Shown one piece after another: positions 1-8,310 of a DNA stretch of 47,414 bases. The position numbers and the translations under genes were made by a program. The stretch spans positions 1 to 47,414 of the forward strand of contig JACOMY010000026.1 of assembly GCA_014324045.1 (NCBI GenBank), written 5' to 3'. The notes under the pieces are model-generated. The model did no database searches. It saw only the letters and a list, made by a program, of their open reading frames with translations, and was not told the DNA's origin. The first letter of the stretch is position 1. Every line of letters begins with the position of its first letter. This DNA comes from Rhodospirillales bacterium (lineage in GTDB: Bacteria > Pseudomonadota > Alphaproteobacteria > Kiloniellales > JACOMY01).

Positions 1-2
1 AG

Positions 3-800
3 GGGATCGACATCCAGATCCTGGAAAGCAGCAAGCGCGCCGGCGGCGACTACAATGTCTTCGCGCGCGACATGGACCGCATGATCGCCGACGTCCTGGT
101 CGGCCAGCACGGTACCGCCGAGATCGGACAGCACGTCGGCACCGGCGAGGTGCACATGAAGGTGCTGGAACGCCTGATCGCCGCCGACGCCCGGCGCTGC
201 TGCGCCGCCCTGGAACGCAGCCTCGCCGCCTGGCTCACCGCCTGGAACTTCCCCGGCGCCGCCGTCCCGCGCCTGCAACGCGACACCCGGCCGCCCGAAG
301 ACCTGGAGGCCCGCGCCAGGCGCGACGCCGCCCTGGCTTCCGCCTCCGGCCTGCGTCCGGCCAAGAGCTACATTGAACGGGTCTACGGCGGCGAATGGGA
401 GGAAGCCCCGGCGCCGGCGCCGCAGCCCGAACGGTCGCCGGAGCCGGGACCGGACGGACCGGACGCAACCATGGCCCGGCTGGCGGCAAAGGAGAGCGGA
501 GCGGCAAGCGATGCCGTCGAGCGCGGCCGCCTCTTCACCAAATTCGGGCGCGGCTGGCGCGACCGGGCAGGCCGGGCCAAGGGCAGCGGCCTGGGCTTGG
601 CGATTTGCGCCCAGATCCTTCGCGCCTTCGGCGGCTCCATTGCTCTCGAACGCTCAGGCCCCAAGGGCTCAGTCTTCTGCGTGACCTTGCCGTTGACGCA
701 GGCAGAGGCGCCGATGCCTGCGGGCCTGGCTGTGGACCGGCCGGGAGGCGGGCGGGAATATGCGCCGCCGCCTCATGAGCATGCTGGGCCGCGATCATGA
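3..800 (+). pseudogene. Chimeric ORF: Mu-like portal protein (DUF935) C-terminus fused to histidine-kinase ATPase tail (5' end outside window)
   Basis: One open frame runs in from the left edge. Its first part (about nt 3-430) reads like the C-terminus of Mu gp29/DUF935 portal proteins: GIDIQILE, then a helix with EVHMKVLERLIAADARR, then a PPEDLEARARRD segment and AKSYIERVYGG. After a Pro/Glu-rich linker (about nt 400-500) the frame changes character to the end of a HATPase_c domain: an F-box-like RLFTKFGRG, the G2 box GSGLGLAI, then GGSIALERS and a final beta-strand. The kinase N-box and G1 box are missing, so the ATPase part cannot work alone. The likely origin is a deletion that joined a Mu-like prophage to a sensor kinase gene, with the frame kept by chance. 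The junction lies around nt 480-530. The families are recognised from motifs; the fusion history is inference. Confidence 0.6.
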
Positions 801-821
801 TCGTTGCTTATGTACTCAAAT

Positions 822-1112
822 TCATCCACATTGGCATTTTTCTTTCAAATAATCCATTGCTTCGTCCATTTGACGTATGTCGAAGAATATCCTTATCAAC
901 TGCATACCGTCATCATATCTGAATGCCAATTCTTTTCCACCAGACTCCAAAACAAGATCTACCAACTGTAAACCCTCGATCAGATCAGGCTGATACAAAG
1001 ATTTATAATCGGAATTAATTCGCCATTCATACTGTGTTATCTGGTTTTGATCGATACGATATTCAGTTTCGAGATGAGGCTTGAATACAATATGCCAACT
1101 GGCAAGAATCAT
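822..1112 (-). CDS. Hypothetical 96-residue protein in an AT-rich patch
   Basis: The frame encodes a mixed alpha/beta, acidic cytoplasmic protein with no signal peptide, no membrane segment and a Cys pair near its end (KCQCG). I do not recognise a family. Base composition is visibly richer in A/T than any neighbouring gene and codon use differs (many AAT, TAT, ATA). It opens with ATG and has only a weak ribosome-binding site. It sits directly downstream of the phage-kinase chimera, so it may be phage cargo or another acquired gene. A small immunity-type protein is one possibility but nothing in the sequence shows it. The next 290 bases are also AT-rich and contain no convincing gene. Confidence 0.45.
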   Translation of the reverse strand: MILASWHIVFKPHLETEYRIDQNQITQYEWRINSDYKSLYQPDLIEGLQLVDLVLESGGKELAFRYDDGMQLIRIFFDIRQMDEAMDYLKEKCQCG

Positions 1113-1405
1113 TGGACCTATTAATACTTGTTCTCGATTACATAAAATCGCGAAAACCCAATACCTCCAGTCTTCTCGATAGATTGTTCCGATCGTATGG
1201 GTCTCGGAACCGTCGAACTTAATCGACCGTCAGAAAAGATCGCCACGGTCCGAACGTGTCGGCATATGCGATTCGGCCGAACGTTAAAACCAATAGAAAA
1301 CGCCGATTCTGAGCATCAGATTTCTCCCGTCAGTTCGAAGTACGCACGACTATATTCCATCTGCCCTAGACTCCGGTAAACTGAACGGGGTGCAGGCAAC
1401 GGCGG

Positions 1406-2677
1406 TCAAAGCGCTTCGCCGCGGGTGAGTCGGGGAAGCGCACCGGTGATGCCCATGGCCTGCCGCATGAAGAAGCGCTTCAGCGGACCGGCGCGATGGA
1501 CGGCGGCCAAGCCCAGACCGCGGGCGAGGCGCAGCGGCGGGATGTCGTTGGAGAAAAGCCGGTTCAGGCCATCTGTCACCAGGCAGAGGGCCACGGCATC
1601 GAAGCGGCGCCAGCGGGTGTAGCGTGCCAGCAGGTCGGGATTGCCGGGATCTTGACCCAGGCGCCGGGCGTCGACGATCAACTCTGCTAGGGCGGCGATA
1701 TCGCGCAGGCTGAGGTTCAGACCCTGGCCGGCAATCGGATGTATGGCATGCGCCGTTTCACCGATTATCGCCATGCGGGGTGCATGGAAGCGATCGGCCA
1801 GCAGCAGGCGCAGCGGATAGGCGAAACGCCTGCCGATCTGCTCGAAGCTGCCCAAGCTGTCGCCGAAGCGACGCCGACAGGCCGCGGCGAAGGCGGTGTC
1901 GTCCAGCGCCATGATTCGCTCGCACTGCGCCTCGCGTGCGGTCCAGACCAGGGAGGAGCGGTGGCGCCCGCTGCCCTCTTCGTCCGTCAGCGGCAGCACT
2001 GCGAAGGGTCCGTCGGGCAGAAAGCACTCATGCGCCGTGCCGCGGTGATCCTCTTCGTGACCCAAGGTCGTCACCACCCCGACCTGACGGTAGGACCAGG
2101 TCTTGTGGCCGATAGCAGCCGCGGCGCGCAGGCCGGAGTTCCTGCCCTCGGCGGCAACCGCCAGGGCGGCGCGGAGTTGGCGCCCGTCGGTCAGAGTCAG
2201 GGCGACATGGCCAGACTGGACCCGGTGGCGCGCAACCGAGGCCGGCGCCTCGATCCGGACAGAGGATAGGGCCGCGATTCGCTGCACCAGCGCGTGGCGC
2301 AGAAAGCGGTTCTCGATGATATGACCCATCGGTCCGGCCGCCCGGTCGGGGGCTTCCGTCTTGCCCAGATCCTCAAGGCCATAGTGCAGAAAGAGGGGGG
2401 AGGGGGGCTCGCCAGGGCGGCCGTCGGACACGCGAATGTCCAGAATCGGCGCAGCGCCGCGGGTGCAGTTCTGCCAAATGCCGAGGGTCTCCAGGATCTG
2501 CACCGAGCCACGCGCGATGGCCGAGCCCCGGCCGTCGAATTCCGGCTGCAGGCCGCTCTCTACGCTGCGAGCGTCGAGCAAGAGGGTGTCGATACCGGCA
2601 CTGCCGAGGGCGGCGGCCAGGCTGAGGCCGACCAGTCCGCCGCCGACGATGCAGATCTCTGCGTCAAGTTCGCTCAT
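1406..2677 (-). CDS. UbiH/UbiF/Coq6-family FAD-dependent hydroxylase
   Basis: This 423-residue flavoprotein monooxygenase belongs to the family that hydroxylates the ubiquinone ring, using O2 and NAD(P)H at the inner membrane. Visible motifs are the N-terminal Rossmann GGGLVGLSLA, the mid-protein AEGRNSGLR (DG-motif region), and the C-terminal FAD/ribityl motif IGETAHAIHPIAGQG followed by NLSLRD. The last motif has Glu where most members have Asp (GD). The ATG at 2677 starts right before the dinucleotide-binding strand and is preferred to an upstream TTG at 2713, which would add 12 unlikely residues. It stands alone, with no other ubi gene nearby. Which ring position it modifies (UbiH, UbiF, UbiI, or a broad UbiL/UbiM type as in other alphaproteobacteria) cannot be read from sequence, so no symbol is given. 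Confidence 0.85.
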   Translation of the reverse strand: MSELDAEICIVGGGLVGLSLAAALGSAGIDTLLLDARSVESGLQPEFDGRGSAIARGSVQILETLGIWQNCTRGAAPILDIRVSDGRPGEPPSPLFLHYGLEDLGKTEAPDRAAGPMGHIIENRFLRHALVQRIAALSSVRIEAPASVARHRVQSGHVALTLTDGRQLRAALAVAAEGRNSGLRAAAAIGHKTWSYRQVGVVTTLGHEEDHRGTAHECFLPDGPFAVLPLTDEEGSGRHRSSLVWTAREAQCERIMALDDTAFAAACRRRFGDSLGSFEQIGRRFAYPLRLLLADRFHAPRMAIIGETAHAIHPIAGQGLNLSLRDIAALAELIVDARRLGQDPGNPDLLARYTRWRRFDAVALCLVTDGLNRLFSNDIPPLRLARGLGLAAVHRAGPLKRFFMRQAMGITGALPRLTRGEAL

Positions 2678-3424
2678 GCGGGATAAGTTCGGCCGCTCCG
2701 GCCCGCACTTCAAGTTCGTCTGCTATCGCATCCGGGGCGGGTTTGCTCAATGACTCTTTGGTTTTCGGGCAGACAGTTGGAGAGTGGCGAGACATTCCGG
2801 ACTCGGCCTATTGTATGCAGCATCGTTGCCCTCCCGACTGTGGCCGCTTCTGGCGTATCCCCACCCGCCGTTAGGGTTCAATCTTTGGTCAATCGTTGTC
2901 CGCTAGCCCCCCATTGAGGGCCCATTGGAACGATGGCTTCCGGTGAAGGCTTGGCGATGGCTTTGAGATGCCGGGGGTGCCCCAGGACGGGCAATATCGA
3001 GGCAGGAGGCGCGCGGCAACCCGCAGCAGTCTTGCATTATTCCCCAGGTTCCGCACACTTTCGAAGTCCGTAGCCTTTGCGGCACGCACCGCGAGGCCAT
3101 CGGTCGGAGAAGGCCGAAGCAGAGACGGAAATGGCTTCTCATGGACGCTATATCCTGATACCTTGATTGAGCATAGACGCTCTCCTGGCAGCGACAGGGC
3201 GGCGCTTCACTCAGGCGCTCGCGGAGCCGAAGTGCTTTGGGAGAGATCTTCGAGGGCGATCGCCCGGCCGACTTTGTACGATGCATGCCAAGCAGACCGG
3301 TCCCATGCCTTCCTCGATCGGCTCTTCGTGTCGAAGGTGGCCGTTGTCGCTTGGGCAGCGCGTTCGATCTTGATCGTCGGACCGTAGAGGCGAGGTCAGA
3401 GCAGCACAACTTGGGAAACGAGGC
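2678..3424. other. Long intergenic region between the ubiquinone hydroxylase and nhaA
   Basis: About 750 bases separate divergently transcribed genes. Several open frames cross it, but none has a recognisable protein, a good ribosome-binding site or consistent codon use. I saw no tRNA, riboswitch or strong terminator. It must hold the promoters for both flanking genes, which I could not place with confidence. Confidence 0.5.
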
Positions 3425-4630
3425 ATGATTCAGAAACTTCAGACTCAGATACAGAATTTTCTGGAACAGGAATCCTCGGGCGGTCTGGTTCTCATGGCGG
3501 CGGCCGTCTTGGCGATGATCGTCAACAACACGGTGCTTGCGCCCTTCTACGAAGGTTTTCTGAACCTGCCCATTGCCGTGCAGGTCGGTCCGCTGGAGAT
3601 CGCGAAGCCGCTGCTGCTGTGGGTCAACGACGGTCTGATGGCGGTCTTCTTCTTCCTGGTGGGCCTGGAGATCAAGCGGGAGATCGTGGAGGGCGAACTC
3701 TCCAGCTTCGACAAGGCCTCGCTGCCGATCCTCGCCGCCATCGGCGGCATGGCCGGGCCGGCGGCCATCTTCGCCGCGATCAATATGGGCGATCCCGTCG
3801 CGCTCAGCGGCTGGGCCATTCCGGCGGCCACCGACATCGCCTTCGCACTCGGTATTCTGGCTCTGGTGGGCCCCCGCGTTCCCATCGCCTTGAAAATCTT
3901 CCTGCTGGCGGTGGCCATCCTCGACGACCTCGGCGCCATCGTTATCATCGCCGCTTTCTACACCGCCGAGGTCTCCATGATCTCGCTTTTGGCGGCGGCG
4001 ATCGGACTCTCCATCCTCATCGTGCTGAACCTGTCCGGCGTGGTGCGCATCGCACCATACGTTCTGGTGGGTATCGCGATCTGGTTGGCAGTGTTGAAAT
4101 CGGGCGTGCATGCGACCCTGGCCGGAGTCCTGATCGCCCTCACCATCCCGCTCAAGACCAGCAAGCCGGATGCGAAGCAGGCCTCGCCATTGAAGCATCT
4201 GGAGCACGAACTACACCTCTGGGTTGCGTTCATGGTCCTGCCGATCTTCGCCTTCTGTAACGCCGGCGTTTCGCTGAGCGGGATCGCGCTTAGCGATGTC
4301 GTCGCGCCTTTGCCGTTGGGGATCGCGCTGGGTCTGATTGTGGGCAAGCAGGCCGGTATCGTCAGCTTCTGCTGGCTGGGGACCAAGATCGGTCTTTGCA
4401 AGCTGCCGACCGGGGTTACCTGGAAACAGGTATACGGCGTAGCCTGCCTCTGCGGTATCGGCTTCACCATGAGTCTCTTCATCGGGACCCTGGCCTTTTC
4501 CACGCCGGAGCACCTGAATGCAGTGCGCTTGGGTGTCCTCATGGGCTCCACCGTCTCGGCCATAATCGGCTTCGTCTACCTGCGATTACAGCTGCCGGCA
4601 GCGGAGAAGCCGGCCGCCGAACCGGCCTAG
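3425..4630 (+). CDS. nhaA: Na+/H+ antiporter NhaA
   Basis: This 401-residue inner-membrane antiporter exports Na+ (or Li+) in exchange for H+ and serves salt and alkaline-pH tolerance. About twelve hydrophobic segments are visible. The signature TM4-TM5 region is intact: ATDIAFALGILALVGPRVP, then a helix with the transport aspartate pair AILDDLGAI. Later family blocks GVHATLAGVLIALTIP, HLWVAFMVLPIFAFCNAG and CGIGFTMSLFIGTLAF are also present. Length is close to the E. coli protein. The start is ATG, preceded by GAAACGAGG. It is monocistronic. A short inverted repeat followed by six T residues (4629-4662) may end the transcript. Confidence 0.95.
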   Translation: MIQKLQTQIQNFLEQESSGGLVLMAAAVLAMIVNNTVLAPFYEGFLNLPIAVQVGPLEIAKPLLLWVNDGLMAVFFFLVGLEIKREIVEGELSSFDKASLPILAAIGGMAGPAAIFAAINMGDPVALSGWAIPAATDIAFALGILALVGPRVPIALKIFLLAVAILDDLGAIVIIAAFYTAEVSMISLLAAAIGLSILIVLNLSGVVRIAPYVLVGIAIWLAVLKSGVHATLAGVLIALTIPLKTSKPDAKQASPLKHLEHELHLWVAFMVLPIFAFCNAGVSLSGIALSDVVAPLPLGIALGLIVGKQAGIVSFCWLGTKIGLCKLPTGVTWKQVYGVACLCGIGFTMSLFIGTLAFSTPEHLNAVRLGVLMGSTVSAIIGFVYLRLQLPAAEKPAAEPA

Positions 4631-4662
4631 CTCAGGATCGTCGGCAAGCAGGGAGCTTTTTT
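4629..4662 (+). terminator. Possible weak terminator after nhaA
   Basis: AGCTC at 4629-4633 can pair with GAGCT at 4653-4657, and six T residues end at 4662. The stem is only 5 bp with a long loop, so this is a weak call. Confidence 0.3.
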
Positions 4663-4688
4663 CAAGGTCCCACTTGCCAAAACGCAAA

Positions 4689-4712
4689 TATACTACCATT
4701 CTATGGAATATG
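4689..4712 (+). promoter_or_regulatory. -10-like element and inverted repeat in front of arsR-like gene
   Basis: TATACT at 4689-4694 lies just before the candidate start codons at 4710 and 4716. ATTC at 4698-4701 and GAAT at 4706-4709 form an inverted repeat with a 4-base centre. An operator overlapping the start of transcription would fit autoregulation by an ArsR protein. No good -35 box or ribosome-binding site is visible, so the message may be leaderless or nearly so. Confidence 0.4.
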
Positions 4713-4715
4713 AGA

Positions 4716-5063
4716 ATGAATGTTGCCTTGCAGGGCCTCTCCGCCCTCGCTCACGAAGGACGCCTCAGCCTCTTCCGCACTCTGGTCAAGGCCGGGCATC
4801 CAGGACTGTCGGTGTCGGTTCTGGCCGAGGAGGTCGGGGTCAATGTGACCACGGCCTCGGCGCAGCTTTCGATCCTGGCGCAAGCCGGATTGGTCGAGGG
4901 CACGCGCGAGGGGCGACGGATCGTCTACCGTGCCGACTACGAGACCGTCCGTGCCTTGCTGGCTTTCCTGATGAAGGATTGTTGCCAGGCGCGCGCGGAG
5001 ATCGTGGCGCCCTTGGCGGCACTTACCGACTGTCACCGCGAGCCCAAAGGAATGAAACCATGA
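4716..5063 (+). CDS. ArsR/SmtB-family metalloregulator (As(III)-type cysteine arrangement)
   Basis: This winged-helix repressor of about 115 residues would release DNA on binding a thiophilic metalloid. The helix-turn-helix region reads LAEEVGVNVTTASAQLSILA and is followed by the wing GTREGRRIVYRA. A vicinal Cys pair in the C-terminal helix (KDCCQ, residues 89-90 from this start) plus a third Cys about 18 residues later resembles the Acidithiobacillus-type As(III) site rather than the ELCVCDL site of plasmid ArsR. Start choice: ATG 4716 or ATG 4710; a TTG at 4674 lies upstream of the -10-like element and is unlikely. The stop codon overlaps the start of the next gene (ATGA), so the two are translationally coupled. 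Arsenic as ligand is inferred from the cysteines and the partner. Confidence 0.85.
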   Translation: MNVALQGLSALAHEGRLSLFRTLVKAGHPGLSVSVLAEEVGVNVTTASAQLSILAQAGLVEGTREGRRIVYRADYETVRALLAFLMKDCCQARAEIVAPLAALTDCHREPKGMKP

Positions 5064-5518
5064 AAAGATTACACGTCAGCGTCGCCGTGGAGGACCTGGA
5101 TGCCTCGATCCGCTTCTACGCCACCCTGTTCAACGCTGAGCCCAATGTGCGGAAGACGGATTATGCCAAGTGGATGCTGGAAGATCCGCGGTTGAACTTC
5201 GCCATCGCGACGCTAGGTTGCGGTAAGCAGGCCGGCGTCGATCATGTCGGCATACAAACCGACAGCGCCGAAGAACTGGAGGAGATCTCCAAGCGTCTGC
5301 AGGCGGCCGGCGCCGCTTCGGTACAGCAGACGGAGGCCAAATGCTGCTATGCCGTTTCCGACAAGACCTGGGTTGCCGACCCCTCCGGCCTGCAGTGGGA
5401 GACCTTCTATACCTACGGCGACATCACGACCTACGGTGCGGATTCAGCGCCCATCGTCATTCCCGCTGCGGAAGAGAAGCCCGCCACGGAAGAGAAGAAC
5501 GAACGCTGCTGCGGATGA
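5060..5518 (+). CDS. arsI: ArsI/CadI-type vicinal-oxygen-chelate protein, probable organoarsenical C-As lyase
   Basis: This 152-residue VOC-fold protein has the ArsI layout: metal ligands His5, His62 and Glu114, and a vicinal Cys pair at 95-96 (AKCCYAV) that binds trivalent methylarsenical in known ArsI enzymes. ArsI is a ferrous dioxygenase that cleaves the C-As bond to give As(III). A tail of about 30 residues rich in Glu and Lys ends in another Cys pair (RCCG). It overlaps the arsR-like gene by 4 bases and is followed by a terminator, so the unit has only two genes. No arsenite efflux pump, ArsC or ArsM is in the window. CadI (cadmium-induced) is the alternative name within this family. 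Confidence 0.8.
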   Translation: MKRLHVSVAVEDLDASIRFYATLFNAEPNVRKTDYAKWMLEDPRLNFAIATLGCGKQAGVDHVGIQTDSAEELEEISKRLQAAGAASVQQTEAKCCYAVSDKTWVADPSGLQWETFYTYGDITTYGADSAPIVIPAAEEKPATEEKNERCCG

Positions 5519-5550
5519 GATAATCGGGAAAAGCGGACTGCACGATAAGG

Positions 5551-5587
5551 AGGACCGCACGCTTTACAGACCTGCGGTCCTTATTTT
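5551..5587 (+). terminator. Rho-independent terminator after arsI-like gene
   Basis: AGGACCGCA at 5551-5559 pairs perfectly with TGCGGTCCT at 5573-5581 (9 bp, 13-base loop), followed by TATTTTT. The T-tract lies on the + strand, so it ends the arsR-arsI transcript. Confidence 0.85.
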
Positions 5588-5606
5588 TACCACGGTTTGG
5601 CGTCGA

Positions 5607-5656
5607 TTTGAGACGGGGCTCTCTGACCCCTTCTCAAGGCGGGGCAGAGTCTCAAA
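5607..5656. repeat. Inverted repeat overlapping the acs stop codon
   Basis: TTTGAGAC at 5607-5614 and GTCTCAAA at 5649-5656 are exact inverse copies. The 34-base interior has its own GGGG/CCCC pairing. It covers the stop codon of the acetyl-CoA synthetase gene and may form a 3'-end structure for that minus-strand transcript, although no T-tract follows on that strand. Confidence 0.4.
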
Positions 5657-7607
5657 CGGCTCCTTGGCCGCGGTTCATGCGGTTGGCGATCAGCTCGTCG
5701 ACCACCTTGGGCTCGGCCAGAGTCGAGGTATCGCCAAGGTTGCCGTATTCGTTCCCGGCGATCTTGCGCAGGATGCGGCGCATGATCTTGCCGGAGCGGG
5801 TCTTGGGCAGGCCCGGCGCCCACTGGATCAGATCCGGCGTAGCGATCGGGCCGATCTCACGGCGTACCCACTTTACCAGTTCCTTACGCAGCTCCTCGGT
5901 GGGCTCCTCGCCGGCGACAAGAGTCACGTAGGCATATATGCCTTGGCCCTTGACGTCGTGCGGATAGCCGACGACGGCGGCCTCGGCGACCTTCTCGTGG
6001 GCCACCAGCGCGCTTTCGACCTCGGCCGTTCCCATGCGGTGGCCGGAGACGTTGATGACGTCGTCCACGCGCCCGGTGATCCAGTAGTAGCCGTCGGCGT
6101 CGCGCCGGCAGCCGTCGCCGGTGAAGTAGCGGTTCTTGTAGGCCGAGAAATAGGTCTGCACGAAGCGCTCGTGGTCGCCGTAGACCGTACGCATCTGACC
6201 CGGCCAGGATCGCTTGATGCAGAGATTGCCTTCGCAGGCGCCTTCCAAGCGGTTGCCCTCGGCATCTACGATCTCCGGCTGCACGCCGAAGAAGGGGCGG
6301 GTGGCCGACCCCGGCTTCAAGGGCGTCGCGCCCGGCAGCGGAGCGATCAGGATCCCGCCGGTCTCGGTTTGCCACCAGGTGTCGACGATCGGGCACCGTG
6401 CCTCGCCGACGACGTTGTAGTACCACATCCAGGCTTCCGGATTGATCGGCTCGCCGACTGAGCCCAGCACCCGCAAGCTGCTGCGGTCGGTCCGCCTTAC
6501 CGGCTCTTCGCCGTCGCGCATAAGGGCGCGGATGGCGGTGGGGGCGGTGTAGAAGATGTTGACCTTGTGCTTGTCCACCACCTGCCAGAAGCGTGAACTG
6601 TCTGGATAGTTGGGCACGCCCTCGAACATCAAGGTTGCGGCACCGTTGGCCAGCGGTCCATAGACGATGTAGCTGTGCCCGGTGACCCAGCCCACGTCGG
6701 CGGTGCACCAGTAGATCTCGCCATCGTGATAGTCGAAGACGTACTTGTGGGTCATGGAGGCATAGACCAGATAGCCGCCGGTGGTGTGTAGCACCCCCTT
6801 GGGCTTGCCGGTCGAGCCTGAGGTATAGAGGATGAAGAGAGGATCCTCGGCGCCCATCTCCTCGGCCGGGCAGTCGTCCGAGGCTTCGGCCATCTCCTCA
6901 TGGTACCAGAGGTCCCGGCCGTCCTGCCACTCGATGTCGCCGCCGGTGCGCCGCACCACCAGGACGTGGCGCACGCTGCCGCCGATCTCCAAGGCCGCGT
7001 CGACGTTCTGCTTCAGCGGCACCTCGCGGCCGCCGCGCAGACCCTCGTCGGCGGTGATGACGAAGTCGCTGTTGCAGTCGGCGATGCGCCCGGCCAAGGC
7101 ATCGGGCGAAAAGCCGCCGAAAACGATGGAGTGGACGGCACCGATGCGGGTGCAAGCAAGCATGGCGTAGGCCGCTTCCGGGACCATCGGCATGTAGATG
7201 GTAACCCGGTCGCCCTTCTTGACGCCGCGCGCCTTCAACAGGTTGGCCAGGCGGCAGACGTATTCATGCAGCTGGCCATAGGTGATGTAGAGCTGCTCGC
7301 TGGGGCTGTCGCCTTCCCAGACGATGGCCGTGTCGTCGGACTTGGTGGCGAGGTGGCGGTCGATGCAGTTGTAAGAGACATTGGTGGTGCCGTCTTCGAA
7401 CCAGCGGATGTGAACGTCCTCAGGCGCATAGGAGACGTCCATCACCGTGCTGAAGGGCTTGAACCAGTGGATGCGTTTCCCCTGTTCCCGCCAAAAGGCC
7501 TCCGGATCCTTTACCGACTGCTCGTAGAGGCGGAAGTAGTCGGCTTCCCCCGCCCAGGCCCGTTCGGCCGCCTCCTCGGGCACCGGAAAGATTGGGGACT
7601 CCGTCAT
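5652..7607 (-). CDS. acs: Acetyl-CoA synthetase (AMP-forming)
   Basis: This 651-residue ANL-superfamily ligase makes acetyl-CoA from acetate, ATP and CoA through acetyl-AMP. Landmarks are the P-loop-like [15 protein letters not shown], the [14 protein letters not shown] block, the acetate-pocket region [10 protein letters not shown], and the C-terminal [11 protein letters not shown] whose Lys (about 607) is the usual acetylation switch. Length matches the family exactly. The chosen ATG at 7607 has a good GGAGCGGAG site upstream; the frame is open for another 30 codons but that extension is not conserved-looking. It is a single gene, separated from the upstream Rieske gene by a long hairpin. 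Confidence 0.97.
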   Translation of the reverse strand: MTESPIFPVPEEAAERAWAGEADYFRLYEQSVKDPEAFWREQGKRIHWFKPFSTVMDVSYAPEDVHIRWFEDGTTNVSYNCIDRHLATKSDDTAIVWEGDSPSEQLYITYGQLHEYVCRLANLLKARGVKKGDRVTIYMPMVPEAAYAMLACTRIGAVHSIVFGGFSPDALAGRIADCNSDFVITADEGLRGGREVPLKQNVDAALEIGGSVRHVLVVRRTGGDIEWQDGRDLWYHEEMAEASDDCPAEEMGAEDPLFILYTSGSTGKPKGVLHTTGGYLVYASMTHKYVFDYHDGEIYWCTADVGWVTGHSYIVYGPLANGAATLMFEGVPNYPDSSRFWQVVDKHKVNIFYTAPTAIRALMRDGEEPVRRTDRSSLRVLGSVGEPINPEAWMWYYNVVGEARCPIVDTWWQTETGGILIAPLPGATPLKPGSATRPFFGVQPEIVDAEGNRLEGACEGNLCIKRSWPGQMRTVYGDHERFVQTYFSAYKNRYFTGDGCRRDADGYYWITGRVDDVINVSGHRMGTAEVESALVAHEKVAEAAVVGYPHDVKGQGIYAYVTLVAGEEPTEELRKELVKWVRREIGPIATPDLIQWAPGLPKTRSGKIMRRILRKIAGNEYGNLGDTSTLAEPKVVDELIANRMNRGQGAV

Positions 7608-7947
7608 CGTTCTCCGCTCCCTATTCCAAGACCTCGTCCAGAGTGTCCCGGCAAGGGCATTGCGCACCCTCCCAAACAGCGCGTCCCCGCCTGACAACCC
7701 CGTGAGACTAAACCCTTTCGCCTACACAGTGCAACGCTGCCAAGGCCGAAGATAAGGTTGAGCGGTTTGTGCCCGTCAGGGTTGCCAGCCACAGTTTTCC
7801 TGTGATCCCGCAGCTGTCCCTGTAATCGTTTCCGTGCGATCTACCTTTCACCTCCGGCGGCCGTGGTACGGTCGCCGGAGGTGAAAGCAGAAACGCGGAC
7901 AGCGCCTCTTTTGGCTGCGAGACCAGCCCACAAAGGCTAGACTAGGG
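7608..7947. other. Intergenic region upstream of acs
   Basis: About 340 bases lie between two minus-strand genes. Apart from the hairpin at 7845-7887 I see no gene or recognisable regulatory element. The acs promoter should lie in the half nearer 7607. Confidence 0.4.
7845..7887. repeat. Long near-perfect hairpin (20-bp stem, 3-base loop)
   Basis: The arm at 7845-7864 (CTTTCACCTCCGGCGGCCGT) matches the reverse complement of 7868-7887 with a single G-T mismatch, around the loop GGT. It lies just after the 3' end of the minus-strand EVE-Rieske pair. Neither strand has a T-tract after it, so it may stabilise or process an mRNA end rather than act as a classic terminator. Confidence 0.75.
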
Positions 7948-8310
7948 CTAGAATTGAGAAGAGAAGGGGAGGCTCACGAGGAGGATACGGCCGTCCTCCT
8001 CAAGACGGATCTTGGCGCGGCTCAGATACTCGCCCATGCAGGGACCGGAGATGCAAACGCCTTCGTTGGGCTGGAAGAGGGCGCCGTGGGTGGCACAGAG
8101 GATGTAGCCGTCTTCGTTCACGAATTGATCGTCGATCATCTCCAAGGGTGTACCCAGATGCGGGCAGGAATTCACGTAGGCAAAGATCTCTCGTCCCTGG
8201 CGCAGCAGGAAGATTCCGAGCGGTTCGTAGTCCGGGCCTAGATCGAAGCCCTTAGCACCACCGTCGGGAACCTCTTCCAGCCGGCAGAGCGCGCGGGGAA
8301 AGCCGCTCAC
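7948..8310 (-). CDS. Small Rieske [2Fe-2S] protein
   Basis: This 120-residue, single-domain, soluble Rieske protein has no signal peptide or membrane anchor. The cluster ligands are intact: Cys49-Pro-His51 and Cys72-Ala-Thr-His75. It starts at GTG 8310, whose TGA overlaps the stop of the EVE gene (GTGA), so the pair is translationally coupled. The longer open frame upstream is in the wrong frame relative to the EVE gene. Such stand-alone Rieske proteins usually pass electrons to an oxygenase or are of unknown role. No oxygenase subunit is adjacent, so the partner is unknown. Confidence 0.88.
   Translation of the reverse strand: MSGFPRALCRLEEVPDGGAKGFDLGPDYEPLGIFLLRQGREIFAYVNSCPHLGTPLEMIDDQFVNEDGYILCATHGALFQPNEGVCISGPCMGEYLSRAKIRLEEDGRILLVSLPFSSQF

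Noticed and set aside
1197..1379. 60-codon plus-strand frame in the AT-rich patch
   Set aside because: It has no ribosome-binding site, no recognisable protein and a composition like noncoding DNA.
2903..4207. Open frame of 434 codons on the minus strand
   Set aside because: It runs antisense through nhaA and the intergenic region; the product is His/Asp/Gln-rich with no family pattern, typical of the complement of a GC-rich gene.
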